Position numbers and translations under genes: made by a program. Under the pieces are notes generated by a model. The model saw only the letters and a program-made list of their open reading frames with translations, was not told the DNA's origin and ran no database searches. From Paenibacillus rubinfantis (GTDB lineage: Bacteria > Bacillota > Bacilli > Paenibacillales > Paenibacillaceae): a stretch of DNA of 64,000 nucleotides. Numbering within the stretch: the first letter of the stretch is position 1; every line of letters starts with the position of its first letter. This document shows positions 52,401 through 62,137 of the stretch, piece after piece. The DNA lies in contig NZ_LN909064.1 in the NCBI RefSeq assembly GCF_001486505.1, positions 637,416 through 701,415 on the forward strand, read 5' to 3'.

Positions 52401-52889
52401 ATGTCGGAACAACCGCAACAAGTGCAAATCGGCAAGCCCGTTCCGGACTTTCGACTGCCCGCAGACAGCGGGGAGGAAATCACGCTATCGCAATTTCGCG
52501 GCCGCAAGGTCGTGCTTTATTTCTATCCGAAAGATTCGACCCCTGCTTGTACCCAGGAGGCTTGCGATTTCCGCGACCTTGCTCAGGCGTACGGGGAATA
52601 CGGGGCGGTGGTGTTGGGGATCAGCGGAGATTCCGTGAAATCCCACGGCAGGTTTGTCCTGAAGCAAGGGCTGAATTTTCCGCTGCTCTCGGACGAGTCC
52701 CATGAGGTGTGCCGGAAGTATGGCGTATGGCAGCTAAAAAAATTGTACGGCCGCGAATATGAAGGCATCGTCCGCTCAACGTTCCTTATCGATGAAGAGG
52801 GGAGGCTGCTTCGTGAGTGGCGGGGCGTCAGAGTAAAAGGGCACGCCGAGCAAGTGCTGGAGGCGCTTCGGGAGACAAATACGAAATAA
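52401..52889 (+). CDS. bcp: Thioredoxin-dependent thiol peroxidase (BCP/PrxQ)
   Basis: This peroxiredoxin reduces hydroperoxides using thioredoxin. From ATG 52401 it is 162 residues. The peroxidatic Cys is in 'FYPKDSTPACTQEACDFRDL', and a second Cys five residues later is the resolving Cys of the atypical 2-Cys PrxQ type. The 'GISGDSVKSHGRFVLKQGLNFPLLSDE' region is also diagnostic. GAGGAG 5 bases before the ATG decides the start; the ORF runs open from 52212. It is divergent from the LCP gene. Confidence 0.95.
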   Translation: MSEQPQQVQIGKPVPDFRLPADSGEEITLSQFRGRKVVLYFYPKDSTPACTQEACDFRDLAQAYGEYGAVVLGISGDSVKSHGRFVLKQGLNFPLLSDESHEVCRKYGVWQLKKLYGREYEGIVRSTFLIDEEGRLLREWRGVRVKGHAEQVLEALRETNTK

Positions 52890-52916
52890 AATGGGTGTTT
52901 ATGGGATTTGCGCTGG

Positions 52917-52953
52917 ATCGCCTCTGGTCTGATTGACGAGGGGCGATTTTTTT
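52917..52953 (+). terminator. Terminator of bcp
   Basis: ATCGCCTC pairs with GAGGGGCGAT (one bulge) and runs into seven T residues. Confidence 0.82.
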
Positions 52954-53068
52954 ATGCCAACAACGGTTATAGGGAAGTCTATTTGCGTTTCTACCTTCAT
53001 ACAATCTACCAGATAGGCAAGGGATTCATAGAAAAGAATTTGATCCTAGCTGCGGAGGTAGAAGATCG

Positions 53069-54439
53069 ATGAAACAAAAACGGTTGTCCGGACTTATGCT
53101 GGTTCGTATTATGCTGCTAACTTTGGTGCTGATCGCTGCGGTCGGCGCACCGCTGGGCTTTCAGTCGCAGGGCTTGCCCGAAGTGAAGGCTCATGCTATG
53201 AAGGAACAAGCCGCGGTGGAAGCCGCGACCCATACAAAGAATCTCGCCGTTACAACTCAAAAGATGCAATCCGTTCATACTTCGGCCACAGGCAGCACGG
53301 CTGCGGCGCCAACGGCTTTGGCAGCGGCCAAGCCAACGAAGAAAGCGGAGCCTCCCCAGGACTTGAAGAAAGACGTACAGGGCAAAACGGCTTATCTGAC
53401 GTTTGATGATGGCCCCAGCACGCATACAGATCAAGTGCTGGAGATTTTGCAAAAAGAAGAGGTGACCGCCACCTTCTTCGTGCTCGGTCAGCAAGCCAAA
53501 CGCTACCCGGAGGTGATCCGGCGAATCGTCGATGGCGGCCATGCCCTCGGCAACCATACGTATAACCATGATTATGACGCGTTGTACGATAGCTTCGGCC
53601 ATTTTTGGAAGCAGATCAAGGCAACGGAGGAAGTGCTGCGGGAAATTACGGGGGATCGCACGCCGTTGGTGCGCGCGCCGGGCGGGACGTACGGGCATTT
53701 TGACAAGACGTATTTCAACCTGCTGGAGCAGGGTGGATATAAGGTGTTTGACTGGAATGTGGACAGCGGGGATTCCAAGCGCAAAGGCGTTCCGGCGAGC
53801 GAAATCATCAGTAACGTGAAGAAGGAGAAACCCCAGGACCAGGTTGTCGTGCTGATGCATGACGGCGGGGGGCATGAGGAGACCGTTAAGGCGCTGCCTG
53901 ATATTATTCATTACTATAAAAAACTAGGTTATGAGTTCCGGACGCTGTCTGCGGAGCAAAAGCCCGTTCAATTTACGCTGGATCCCGGAATCGGCAAGAA
54001 AAACCGCCCAGCCCCTTCCAACGAATGGGTAGCGTCCAATGTTGTTCCGAATGCGGCCTTGTTTGAACCGGAGCTGCCGCTGACGGTGGAGGCAGGCGGG
54101 GTGCAAACGCAGCTTGCGGCCGGGGAATACGAGATGCAAGACGGCCAGTATCTGGCGCCCGTCCGCACGGTGATGGAGCGCCTCGGCGCCAAAGTCTACT
54201 GGAGCGAGGCGACGCAAAGCGCCTATATCCACTGGGGGGACGCCTCTGTAGTCGCCGATACGCGGCGCGGAGTGTTGACGGCCGAACGCAAGGACGGGTC
54301 GATCGTCGAATGGGAAGTAACGTTTGACCGCAAAGCGCAGGCGTTATGGATCCCGCTACGTCCGCTGCTGGAGGCGTTGGACCATCCGATCGTCGAGGCC
54401 GTATCTAATGTCACTGGACGGCGGGTCACGGCACTCTAG
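53069..54439 (+). CDS. Polysaccharide deacetylase with C-terminal stalk domain
   Basis: The 456-residue exported protein has an N-terminal membrane anchor/signal (~8-32), a Thr/Ala-rich spacer (~40-100) and a NodB domain (~105-300). NodB motifs are MT1 'TFDDGPSTHTDQVL' (Asp base and metal Asp), MT2 'GNHTYNHD' (His ligands), MT3 'RAPGGTYG' and MT5 'VVLMHDGGG'. Residues ~335-456 form a copper-amine-oxidase-like stalk ('GQYLAPVRTVMERLGAKVYWSEATQSAYIHWGD', 'LWIPLRPLLEALDHP'). It probably removes acetyl groups from peptidoglycan or another wall glycan. GGAGGTAGAAG precedes ATG 53069. Confidence 0.93.
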   Translation: MKQKRLSGLMLVRIMLLTLVLIAAVGAPLGFQSQGLPEVKAHAMKEQAAVEAATHTKNLAVTTQKMQSVHTSATGSTAAAPTALAAAKPTKKAEPPQDLKKDVQGKTAYLTFDDGPSTHTDQVLEILQKEEVTATFFVLGQQAKRYPEVIRRIVDGGHALGNHTYNHDYDALYDSFGHFWKQIKATEEVLREITGDRTPLVRAPGGTYGHFDKTYFNLLEQGGYKVFDWNVDSGDSKRKGVPASEIISNVKKEKPQDQVVVLMHDGGGHEETVKALPDIIHYYKKLGYEFRTLSAEQKPVQFTLDPGIGKKNRPAPSNEWVASNVVPNAALFEPELPLTVEAGGVQTQLAAGEYEMQDGQYLAPVRTVMERLGAKVYWSEATQSAYIHWGDASVVADTRRGVLTAERKDGSIVEWEVTFDRKAQALWIPLRPLLEALDHPIVEAVSNVTGRRVTAL

Positions 54440-54546
54440 CAGAGTCACGTCCTTTCCTTTCTTTCTTCCATGTCTATTTCAGCTAGTTTCTGGAGAAACT
54501 GGTTGATAGATTACGGCCATGGTTGAGAAATGGAGGGGAAGTCACG

Positions 54547-55518
54547 ATGAATCACGATCAAGCGCAGGCGCTGCTGGAGCGGCTCGTCCACAAGGTGGAT
54601 CGGGTGATCGTTGGGAAAAAAGCGGAGATTGAGCTCGCGGTGGTGGCGATGCTGAGCGGCGGTCATATTTTACTTGATGATGTGCCCGGAGTGGGCAAAA
54701 CGATGCTGGTGCGCACGCTGGCGGCCTGCATCGGCGGGTCGTTTGGCCGCATCCAGTTCACGTCGGACCTGCTGCCGTCTGATGTGACCGGCGTAACGGT
54801 GTACCATGCGCAAAGCGGTCAGTTCGAGTTCCGACCTGGCCCGGTATTTGCGAATGTAGTGCTGGCCGATGAGATTAACCGGGCGGCACCGCGAACCCAG
54901 TCGGCACTGCTGGAAGCGATGGAAGAACGGAAAGTAACGATTGACGGAGTGACGCGGGCTTTGCCGAAGCCGTTTTTGCTGCTGGCCACGCAAAATCCGC
55001 TGGAATACGAAGGAACCTACCGCCTGCCGGAGGCGCAGCTGGATCGCTTCCTCATGCGCTTAACGTTGGGTTATCCGAAGCCGGAGCAGGAGGTAGATAT
55101 GCTTAGCCGGATGCAGGATCCGCCGAATCCCGCGGAAATGAAGCCGGTGTTGCTGCCGGAGGAGATGGCCGTGATGCAGCGGATGGTGCGCGGCGTATTG
55201 GTGGACGACGTCATCAAGCGATACATGGTAAGTGCCGCGGACGTGTCCCGGCGCCATCCACAAATCGCGCTTGGTTTAAGTCCACGCGCGACACTCGCCT
55301 GGATGGGCGCGGCGCAGGCGATGGCTTATTTCAAGGGGCGCTCGTTTGTCACGCCCGATGATGTTAAGGCGGTTGCGCCTGCCGTGCTGACGCACCGGAT
55401 CGTACTTAGGACGGAAGCCAAGCTCGCCGGAATCGGAGGAGAGCAGGCGTTGGCCGATGTGTTGGCCAAAGTGAATGTGCCGATTTTCGCGGCTCGGGCG
55501 TCGGGGGCTTCGTCATGA
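54547..55518 (+). CDS. MoxR-family AAA+ ATPase
   Basis: The 323-residue product has Walker A 'DVPGVGKTMLVRTLA', Walker B 'VLADEINRAAPRTQSALLEAMEERKVTIDG', sensor 1 'LLATQNPLEYEGTYRLPEAQLDRFLMRL', and a C-terminal lid with 'SPRATLAWMGAAQAMAYFKGRSFVTPDDVKAV'. MoxR ATPases act as chaperones that load metals or assemble complexes, often with DUF58 proteins. ATG 54547 has GGAGGGG 8 bases upstream. It overlaps the DUF58 gene by four bases and starts a three-gene operon. Confidence 0.95.
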   Translation: MNHDQAQALLERLVHKVDRVIVGKKAEIELAVVAMLSGGHILLDDVPGVGKTMLVRTLAACIGGSFGRIQFTSDLLPSDVTGVTVYHAQSGQFEFRPGPVFANVVLADEINRAAPRTQSALLEAMEERKVTIDGVTRALPKPFLLLATQNPLEYEGTYRLPEAQLDRFLMRLTLGYPKPEQEVDMLSRMQDPPNPAEMKPVLLPEEMAVMQRMVRGVLVDDVIKRYMVSAADVSRRHPQIALGLSPRATLAWMGAAQAMAYFKGRSFVTPDDVKAVAPAVLTHRIVLRTEAKLAGIGGEQALADVLAKVNVPIFAARASGASS

Positions 55519-56750
55519 AAAGCGCGGGATGGGCATGGCCGATCGCGCTCGCGTTTGTCGCAGCTTTGGGAGGTTGGTATGTTTGGCGCGGCGGGGCGTC
55601 GGCTTTATTTTTGCTGCTGCTGGCGGGGTTAATTCTGCTGCAAGGTGTTTTGGCGCAAGCGCTGGGTCCGAGGCGGTTCAAGGTCGAGCGCGCTTGGCAG
55701 CCGGTATTTCCGGTCGCCGGGGAGCCGGTCACCATCACGCTGACGGTCCGCTGCGAAGGCGGCCTGCCGCCGGTTTGGCTGCAGGTCGAGGACGAGTTGG
55801 CCGTGATCGCGGCAGGACAAGGAACGAACCGCCCGGGAGTCCGGGGCGGTAGTTTGTTTTTCTCCGGTTTTCGCCGCGAATACCGGGTGACGTATACCCT
55901 TCCAGGAGGCTTGCCTAGGGGTGTCTATACAGATACAGCCATCCGGTTGATCTGGGGCGATCCGTTTGGCTGGTTCAAACGCAGCCGTAAGGTTGCCACG
56001 GCCGAGGTGCTGGTCGTTCATCCCCTGGCTCTTTCGGCGGATCCGCCGAAGGCAGAGGACAGGGGCGATCAGGAGGGCGGCGGGGCTTGGCAGCCACAGT
56101 TGGTCGCGTCGTCTCCAGCTCCGGGGCGGTTAAGGCCTTATGCGCCGGGCGACCCGCTGCGGAGGATTCATTGGAAATACTCGGCGAAAAAAGGCGAGCT
56201 GCTCTCCCGCATCCCCGAGGAGCAAGGTGTGATGCCGCGTTATTTGCTGCTCAGCGCACGGCAAGGAGACTACACTTCCTCTGCTCGCTTCGAGCTGGCG
56301 GTTTCGGCGGCCGCCACCTGGCTTGCACGGGAGGCGGGGGATTCCGACGCCGGCGAACTCCGGTTTAGCCATGGCGCGATGGCCGGGGCCTGCCGGGTTA
56401 CCGGCCGCGAAGGCATGATGAGTGGCCTAGAGCAACTGGCCGGCCTTCGCTTGGGGAGCGGCTTGTCCGCGGGTGAGTTGCTTCGCCGGGATTGGACCGA
56501 GCTGCTCTCCCAAGGGCAAAGCCTCACGATCATCACCGGTGCACTTACGCCGGAATTGGCCGGGGATGTGTTGCATTTGGCCGAAATGGGGGTAGCCGCG
56601 GAGGTTTGGTGCGCCGGCGGGCTCGGCGGGTCGGGGCAACCGATCCAACTGGCGGCCCGGTTGCGGGAGCGGGGCGTTATGGTTACGGACTTAACGCAGT
56701 TTCGGACGAAGTCCCGGCGGAAGGAGGCGAGCGGGCATGTCAGCGCCTAA
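55515..56750 (+). CDS. DUF58 domain membrane protein
   Basis: The 411-residue protein has two N-terminal TM helices (~8-50), a beta-rich region, and the DUF58 signature 'LRPYAPGDPLRRIHWKYSAKKGELLSRIPEEQ' followed by a von Willebrand-like domain. It is the usual partner of MoxR ATPases. The function is unknown; a role in assembling an envelope-linked complex with the transglutaminase is plausible. Its end overlaps the next gene by 14 bases. Confidence 0.9.
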   Translation: MKSAGWAWPIALAFVAALGGWYVWRGGASALFLLLLAGLILLQGVLAQALGPRRFKVERAWQPVFPVAGEPVTITLTVRCEGGLPPVWLQVEDELAVIAAGQGTNRPGVRGGSLFFSGFRREYRVTYTLPGGLPRGVYTDTAIRLIWGDPFGWFKRSRKVATAEVLVVHPLALSADPPKAEDRGDQEGGGAWQPQLVASSPAPGRLRPYAPGDPLRRIHWKYSAKKGELLSRIPEEQGVMPRYLLLSARQGDYTSSARFELAVSAAATWLAREAGDSDAGELRFSHGAMAGACRVTGREGMMSGLEQLAGLRLGSGLSAGELLRRDWTELLSQGQSLTIITGALTPELAGDVLHLAEMGVAAEVWCAGGLGGSGQPIQLAARLRERGVMVTDLTQFRTKSRRKEASGHVSA

Positions 56751-58785
56751 ACAGGTAGAGCTTACGCCTGGCGGCCAGTTGGCTGTGGGAGCATCATCCC
56801 GGAGAGGTGGCCATCCCATGCCTTCGACTGGCTTGCGGATCGTGATCACACTGCTGCTGTTTGGATTGTTTGGGGAATGGCTCTATCCCCTGTATACCAT
56901 GATGCCTGAAACGCAAACGGGGTTGATTCCGTTGTTTTTCGTCCTCACCGGTGCCTTGCTGTTGCTTGGCTGCCTGGGGCTGCCGACCGGCCTGTTTGCA
57001 CCGTTGCCGCCTTTGCTTATCGCCGGCGCGATGTTGTATCTGTACGGTCGGGGAGAAGGGATAGCTTGGTTTGCCGGCTACGCACAGACGATTGTTGCCG
57101 ACCTTGAGGAGTTCCTGGGTTCGGGAAGACTGTATGCCATTAGTATGGAGACGCGGGCGTTGCTGCTCTTGATCGGCTGGACGCTGCTAGTTGTCTCCGT
57201 ACAAATGCTGGCGCTGTCGCGCCAAAGTATCCTGCTGTTCTTGTCGGCTACGGTGATCTATTTGCTGGTGCTGGAAGCCGCTGTCGGCACGGAGCTATAT
57301 TTGGGCGTCATTCGTTCGGCGGCGCTGGGCTTAGCGCTGCAAGCGGCGGCGTTCCATCGCGGGGAGTCCGGGCCGAACCGGGGAAGCGGCAGCGTAGCCG
57401 GCGGGAGCGTCGTGCTCGTCTGCGTGGGTGAAGCCGCCGCTGCCGTCGCCGGTGTCGACACCGGCCGGGAGTTGATCCGGCAAACGCTCACGTTCGAAGC
57501 GCCGTTGACGGGGCGGGTGGCCCTGCTGTCGGGCGGGCTCCCGGTCCAGACGGAACGGATCATCGCCGGCGATGGGAACGTGCCGGTGCAGATCGATGCC
57601 CGATTTGATGCCTGGGCGGATGCCTTAATCGTCGACTATGCCGCCCCGGCGGAGCAGATCTACGGCTACGAACTGACGTCGGCGGTACCGACGTCGTCTG
57701 CCGCCGAGCTGCGCCAAGAAGAGGGGCCGGACCCCGCGGAGGTCCGGGACCGCTTTCTGCAGCTGCCGGATGCGCTGCCGGAGCGGGTGCGTAAGCTCGG
57801 CGAACAGCTGGTCGCCGCCGAAAACAGCCGCTACGATGCCGCCGCCGCCGTCGAGAGCTACTTGAAGCATCGTTATGCTTATAGTCTGGATGCGCATCAA
57901 CCGCCGGAAGGTGCCGATTTCGTCGACCGCTTCCTGTTCGTCGACCGCATCGGCTATTGCGACCATTTCTCGACGGCGATGGTCGTCCTGCTGCGCAGCG
58001 GCGGGGTTCCGGCTCGCTGGGTCAAAGGCTTTGCGCCGGGCGACCCTGTGTCTTCCACCGCTGCGGCTGCTGGTGAAACGGACGGTGGGCTTGTCCCTGC
58101 TTCCACCGCTAGTGGCACCGGTTCTACCGAATTGCACCGTTACACGGTGACCTATGCCGATGCCCATTCGTGGGTGGAGGTGTATTTTCCCGAGACCGGT
58201 TGGGTTGCTTTTGATCCGACACCGGGTTTTGGCGAATCCATGGCGTTAAGCGTGAGCACTTTGGTGGATCACGGGATTGGCGGCGTAGATGCGGAGGCAG
58301 CCTTCCCCCTGCTCGCTAAAGCAACCGAGGTGGCTAAGTTCCTGCAGCCGCAGCTTACTGAGTTGGTCACAAAGGAGTTGGCCGGGATGAAACCGCGGTT
58401 GCGTCCGTTGGATTGGGCCGTCCTGGCTCTGTCGGTCGGCTTCATCCTGCTGCTGGCAAGGGAAACAAGGCGGTACAGTCACGTGCTTCCGCTGGCGTTC
58501 GATCGGCTTCGCATACGAAGTGCTTTTCCCGGCCGTCGCGAGCTGCTGGCCGCAGCGGACCGGGTGTGGCGCGAGCTGGCTTGGGTTTACGGACCCAAAC
58601 CTGCCGCCTTGACGCCCTGGGAATATATCGAGTCCACGATTACCGGTGATCCGGCGCAAGCGGAGGTCGCCGAGCAGTTCGTGTGGACTTGGGAGAGGAT
58701 CTACTACGGCGGCTTGCGGCCGGAGCGAAAGGAAAGCGTGAAATTCCTAGAACTATGCCGGAAGTTGGCTTTTCGCCGCCGCTGA
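56737..58785 (+). CDS. Transglutaminase-like membrane protein (TgpA/DUF3488 type)
   Basis: The 682-residue protein has about five or six N-terminal TM helices (~28-215), an extracellular transglutaminase-core domain (~330-520), one more TM (~555-575) and a C-terminal cytoplasmic DUF4129 region. The catalytic triad is visible: Cys in 'FVDRIGYCDHFSTAMVVLLRSGGVPARWVKGF', His in 'YADAHSWVEVYFPETGWVAFDPTPGF' and Asp in 'FDPTPG'. It may crosslink or cleave proteins outside the membrane. It completes the MoxR-DUF58-TgpA operon, a widely conserved trio of uncertain role. Confidence 0.92.
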   Translation: MSAPKQVELTPGGQLAVGASSRRGGHPMPSTGLRIVITLLLFGLFGEWLYPLYTMMPETQTGLIPLFFVLTGALLLLGCLGLPTGLFAPLPPLLIAGAMLYLYGRGEGIAWFAGYAQTIVADLEEFLGSGRLYAISMETRALLLLIGWTLLVVSVQMLALSRQSILLFLSATVIYLLVLEAAVGTELYLGVIRSAALGLALQAAAFHRGESGPNRGSGSVAGGSVVLVCVGEAAAAVAGVDTGRELIRQTLTFEAPLTGRVALLSGGLPVQTERIIAGDGNVPVQIDARFDAWADALIVDYAAPAEQIYGYELTSAVPTSSAAELRQEEGPDPAEVRDRFLQLPDALPERVRKLGEQLVAAENSRYDAAAAVESYLKHRYAYSLDAHQPPEGADFVDRFLFVDRIGYCDHFSTAMVVLLRSGGVPARWVKGFAPGDPVSSTAAAAGETDGGLVPASTASGTGSTELHRYTVTYADAHSWVEVYFPETGWVAFDPTPGFGESMALSVSTLVDHGIGGVDAEAAFPLLAKATEVAKFLQPQLTELVTKELAGMKPRLRPLDWAVLALSVGFILLLARETRRYSHVLPLAFDRLRIRSAFPGRRELLAAADRVWRELAWVYGPKPAALTPWEYIESTITGDPAQAEVAEQFVWTWERIYYGGLRPERKESVKFLELCRKLAFRRR

Positions 58786-58804
58786 ATTTGGCATCCGGGC
58801 TTCC

Positions 58805-58834
58805 TTGACGACCTCTTTTGTCGTTTCGTATAAT
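58805..58834 (+). promoter_or_regulatory. Sigma-A promoter of guaA
   Basis: TTGACG (58805-58810) and TATAAT (58829-58834) are 18 bases apart, and the leader to ATG 58864 is only about 25 bases. It leaves no room for a purine riboswitch. Confidence 0.8.
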
Positions 58835-58863
58835 AGGTGTCATAATTTGAGGGAGGCTCGGTC

Positions 58864-60402
58864 ATGAATAAGCCAAATGAAATGATTGTGGTCCTTGATT
58901 TCGGAGGCCAATACAATCAGTTAATTGCAAGAAGGATTCGCGATTTAGGCGTGTACAGTGAACTGATGCCGTATAATACGCCGGTAGAACGCCTGCGGGA
59001 AATTGCGCCGAAAGGAATCGTGTTTTCGGGCGGTCCGTCCAGCGTTTACGCAGAGGATGCACCGCATATCGACCCGGCCGTGTACGACATCGGTGTCCCA
59101 ATTTTCGGCATTTGCTACGGCATGCAGTTAATGGCCCACCAGCTTGGCGGCAAGGTGGAACGCGCGGAGAAACGCGAATACGGCAAAGCGGACGTGGATT
59201 TTGCCGAACATTCGGCATTAACTCGCGGACTTGACGCGAAGCAGACGGTTTGGATGAGCCACGGAGACCACGTGACCCAGCTTCCGGACGGCTTCGTAGT
59301 TGACGCATCGACAGATCATGCGCCGATCGCAGGGTTCGCGAACCCTAGCCGCCGCATGTACGGCGTGCAATTCCACCCGGAAGTGCGCCATTCTGTGCAC
59401 GGCAATGAGATGATTCGGAACTTCCTATATGAGATCTGCGGTTGCGAAGGTAACTGGAGTATGGAGACGTTTATCGAGGACGCGGTGCGGGATATTCGCG
59501 AAAAGGTTGGAGAGGGTAAGGTGCTGTGCGCTTTGAGCGGCGGTGTGGACTCCTCGGTCGTAGCGATGCTGATTCATAAAGCGATCGGCGACCAGTTGAC
59601 CTGTATGTTTATCGATCATGGTCTGTTGCGCAAAGGCGAAGCGGAGAGCGTTATGGAGACCTTCGTCGGCAAGTTCGACATGAAGGTCGTTAAGATTGAT
59701 GCGCGCGAGCGTTTCCTCTCGAAGCTGGCCGGCGTGGATGATCCGGAACGGAAGCGGAAAATCATCGGCAACGAGTTCATCTACGTGTTCGACGAAGAGT
59801 CGGCCAAATTCGATGACTTTAAATTCCTGGCTCAAGGGACGTTGTATACGGACATCGTCGAGAGCGGTACCGCGACAGCCCAAACGATCAAGTCCCACCA
59901 CAATGTAGGCGGCCTGCCGGAGGATATGAAGTTCAAGCTGATCGAGCCGCTGAACACGCTGTTCAAGGACGAAGTGCGTAAGGTTGGCGAGGAGCTGGGT
60001 CTGCCTCGGGAAATCGTATGGAGACAACCGTTCCCGGGACCGGGACTTGCCATTCGCGTCTTGGGCGAAGTGACGGAAGAAAAATTGCAGATCGTTCGGG
60101 ATTCCGACTACATCCTGCGTGATGAAATCGCCAAAGCCGGATTGGATCGCGAGATCTGGCAATACTTCACGGCTTTGCCGAACATGCGCAGCGTAGGGGT
60201 TATGGGCGACGCTCGGACTTACTCCTACACCGTCGGCATCCGTGCCGTCACATCCATCGACGGGATGACCGCCGACTGGGCGCGGATCCCTTGGGACGTG
60301 CTGGAGAAGATCTCCGTACGGATCGTCAACGAAGTCGACAACGTAAACCGCGTGGTCTACGACATTACGTCCAAGCCACCGGCAACGATCGAGTGGGAAT
60401 AG
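58864..60402 (+). CDS. guaA: GMP synthase (glutamine-hydrolysing)
   Basis: GuaA converts XMP to GMP with glutamine and ATP. The 512-residue length is standard. Residues ~10-195 form the class I glutamine amidotransferase with Cys in '[19 protein letters not shown]' and His/Glu in 'GVQFHPEV'. Residues ~210-390 form the ATP pyrophosphatase with '[15 protein letters not shown]', then the dimerisation domain with '[32 protein letters not shown]' and 'KPPATIEWE'. GGGAGG precedes ATG 58864. It is transcribed alone between its promoter and a terminator. Confidence 0.98.
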   Translation: MNKPNEMIVVLDFGGQYNQLIARRIRDLGVYSELMPYNTPVERLREIAPKGIVFSGGPSSVYAEDAPHIDPAVYDIGVPIFGICYGMQLMAHQLGGKVERAEKREYGKADVDFAEHSALTRGLDAKQTVWMSHGDHVTQLPDGFVVDASTDHAPIAGFANPSRRMYGVQFHPEVRHSVHGNEMIRNFLYEICGCEGNWSMETFIEDAVRDIREKVGEGKVLCALSGGVDSSVVAMLIHKAIGDQLTCMFIDHGLLRKGEAESVMETFVGKFDMKVVKIDARERFLSKLAGVDDPERKRKIIGNEFIYVFDEESAKFDDFKFLAQGTLYTDIVESGTATAQTIKSHHNVGGLPEDMKFKLIEPLNTLFKDEVRKVGEELGLPREIVWRQPFPGPGLAIRVLGEVTEEKLQIVRDSDYILRDEIAKAGLDREIWQYFTALPNMRSVGVMGDARTYSYTVGIRAVTSIDGMTADWARIPWDVLEKISVRIVNEVDNVNRVVYDITSKPPATIEWE

Positions 60403-60417
60403 GTTGTTGAAATATCA

Positions 60418-60467
60418 AATGCTCTCTTTTATTCGCCTTCACCGGCGACTAAAAGAGAGCATTTTTT
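60418..60467. terminator. Bidirectional terminator between guaA and the stalk-domain gene
   Basis: AATGCTCTCTTTTA-TTCGCC pairs with GGCGA-CTAAAAGAGAGCATT around TTCACC. T tracts are present on both strands. Confidence 0.92.
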
Positions 60468-60471
60468 AGGT

Positions 60472-61722
60472 TTATTTTTGAACGGAGGTTTCGATTATTA
60501 GGGTCGTTTTATTGCGGTCCCAGCTCATTTTGGCCCCTAGCAACGCGGGAAGGTCACGAGCCCAGATGTAGGTCGTTCCCGAAAAAGTAAAGAAATGCGG
60601 CACCGCTTTCCCATTAAGGGTGGGGGCTTTTTTGACATTGTCGTATTCGATTTCCATCCCCAGCAGGTTGCTGACGGATCGCAGCGGAACGTAGGTGGTA
60701 CCGTCGAAAATCCGTCCCGGCTCAGCGGCTTTCCCGTTCACTTTGATCTGGACGATCGCTGCCTTCGCAAACATTCGCTCATTTGGAATTCGGGTGACGT
60801 AGGCGACTTCCTTTTCGATTAACTCCGGGGCCCCCTTCGGGTAGACCAGGACTTCGTGCTTGCCTGTCATATTGCCGAATGTCACGGTCACCTCTGCTTT
60901 TCCTAACCCGATCGCCTGGATGTTTCCGTATACGGGTGCCGTAATGACCTGGTGATCGGTTGTGTCCCATGAAGCTATCCCTGTGATATAGGACGTATCT
61001 CCATTCTCAAAAATAGCCAGCGCGTTCAGCTCCGTCCCGCTGCTTAAACTTACTTTGAAGGGATCGGAGGTGGGCGGGAGTGTGCCGCGAACAATCTCGA
61101 TTTGTTTAGGGAAGCCAACATGCACCTGCGCGGAGGTGGTCCCAAACGCTTTGATGGAATTTCCGGCGGCATCCGTCAGCACCGTTTCTTCAGCAAGAAC
61201 GTTAATCGAAGATTCCTGAGTCGGAGCTTCCTTGTTCACCGAAAGGTAGAAAGATATAAAAGCTTCATCATTTGCAGAGGAGATGGTCCAGTTATTTAAG
61301 GCGGAGATCGATACGATCACTTCTCGTCTGCCATCCGCAGGGTCTAGATCAACCGGATAAGGTGCTTCAATCAGATAGTCGCTGGATTCATAGGTTTTGG
61401 AGGGGATGATAAAAGTATCGGCTCTCCATATATACTTTCCGAGCATATCATCAAAGCGTATATTGCCCTCGGTACTAAATGCCTTTTCATCATAGCTTAA
61501 GGCAATCAACGCAGACCGGAGGTTTGGGTTCTCCGGCGTGATTTTGGATATCCTGACGCTGACCATCACGCTGTTACCGGGAATCAGAGAGGTCTCTCTC
61601 GTCGTAACCTCAATGGTTACCTGATTCGAGTCGGCTGCTGAAGCTGGGCTGGCTATACCTAAAACCGACAAAAGCATAACGTAAGCCAGCAGAGCAAGCG
61701 ACGCCTTTCTTAATAGATTCAT
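60472..61722 (-). CDS. Secreted protein with cohesin-like, Ig-like and stalk domains
   Basis: The 416-residue exported protein has a Sec signal peptide (~1-30, ending 'SPASAA'). Residues ~33-200 resemble a cohesin/CBM-binding type beta-sandwich ('NSVMVSVRISKITPENPNLRSALIALSYDEKAF'), residues ~205-290 resemble an Ig-like (BIG2) fold ('NGDTSYITGIASWDTTDHQVITAPVYGNIQAIGLGKAEVTVTF'), and residues ~315-416 form a copper-amine-oxidase-like stalk ('GTTYVPLRSVSNLLGMEIEYDNVKK'). No enzymatic motif is seen, so it is probably a surface or matrix binding protein. ATG 61722 has GGAGGTTG upstream. Confidence 0.82.
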   Translation of the reverse strand: MNLLRKASLALLAYVMLLSVLGIASPASAADSNQVTIEVTTRETSLIPGNSVMVSVRISKITPENPNLRSALIALSYDEKAFSTEGNIRFDDMLGKYIWRADTFIIPSKTYESSDYLIEAPYPVDLDPADGRREVIVSISALNNWTISSANDEAFISFYLSVNKEAPTQESSINVLAEETVLTDAAGNSIKAFGTTSAQVHVGFPKQIEIVRGTLPPTSDPFKVSLSSGTELNALAIFENGDTSYITGIASWDTTDHQVITAPVYGNIQAIGLGKAEVTVTFGNMTGKHEVLVYPKGAPELIEKEVAYVTRIPNERMFAKAAIVQIKVNGKAAEPGRIFDGTTYVPLRSVSNLLGMEIEYDNVKKAPTLNGKAVPHFFTFSGTTYIWARDLPALLGAKMSWDRNKTTLIIETSVQK

Positions 61723-61848
61723 AAAACAACCTCCATACCAGAATATAACAGATATATCGGTTATTCTTGAATTCGATGTAAATTTTCACGATTTCTTCAA
61801 ATGACGAACAATATTAGCTAAAACTTTATCGAATATTCGTTTTTTATG

Positions 61849-61877
61849 TTGACAATTTAGAGCCCTCCGCCTAGAAT
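61849..61877 (+). promoter_or_regulatory. Sigma-A promoter of the riboswitch-pbuG transcript
   Basis: TTGACA (61849-61854) and TAGAAT (61872-61877) are separated by 17 bases. Confidence 0.82.
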
Positions 61878-61935
61878 AAATCATGTGATAAGCCTTCGTC
61901 ACAAGGCTTGTTAGGATATCGACAAAACCACATAG

Positions 61936-62011
61936 TTCTTTTCGTATAATTCCGGGAATGGGCCCGGAAGTCTCTACGAGGTCACCGTAAATGATCTGGC
62001 TACGAAAAGAA
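61936..62011 (+). promoter_or_regulatory. Guanine (purine) riboswitch aptamer
   Basis: P1 is TTCTTTTCGTA paired with TACGAAAAGAA. J1/2 TATAAT, P2 CCGGG/CCCGG with a loop AATGGG, J2/3 AGTCTCTACGA, and P3 GGTCA/TGATC with loop CCGTAAA follow the purine-aptamer consensus. The base corresponding to position 74, just before the 3' TACGA of P1, is C, which specifies guanine or hypoxanthine rather than adenine. Confidence 0.95.
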
Positions 62012-62137
62012 GAAACGTATTTCAGGAGTATACTGGGCATGGGTTCGGATTCACCCGGAAGTCATATCGGTATGCTTCGCTGAAGCCTTTGGCTTTTCGA
62101 AGTCGGGTAATCACGTTTCTTCTGGATGTACGGTAAC

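Noticed and set aside
61786..62040. Minus-strand ORF of 84 codons
   Set aside because: It lies on top of the pbuG promoter and guanine aptamer, has no ribosome site and has no recognisable protein family.
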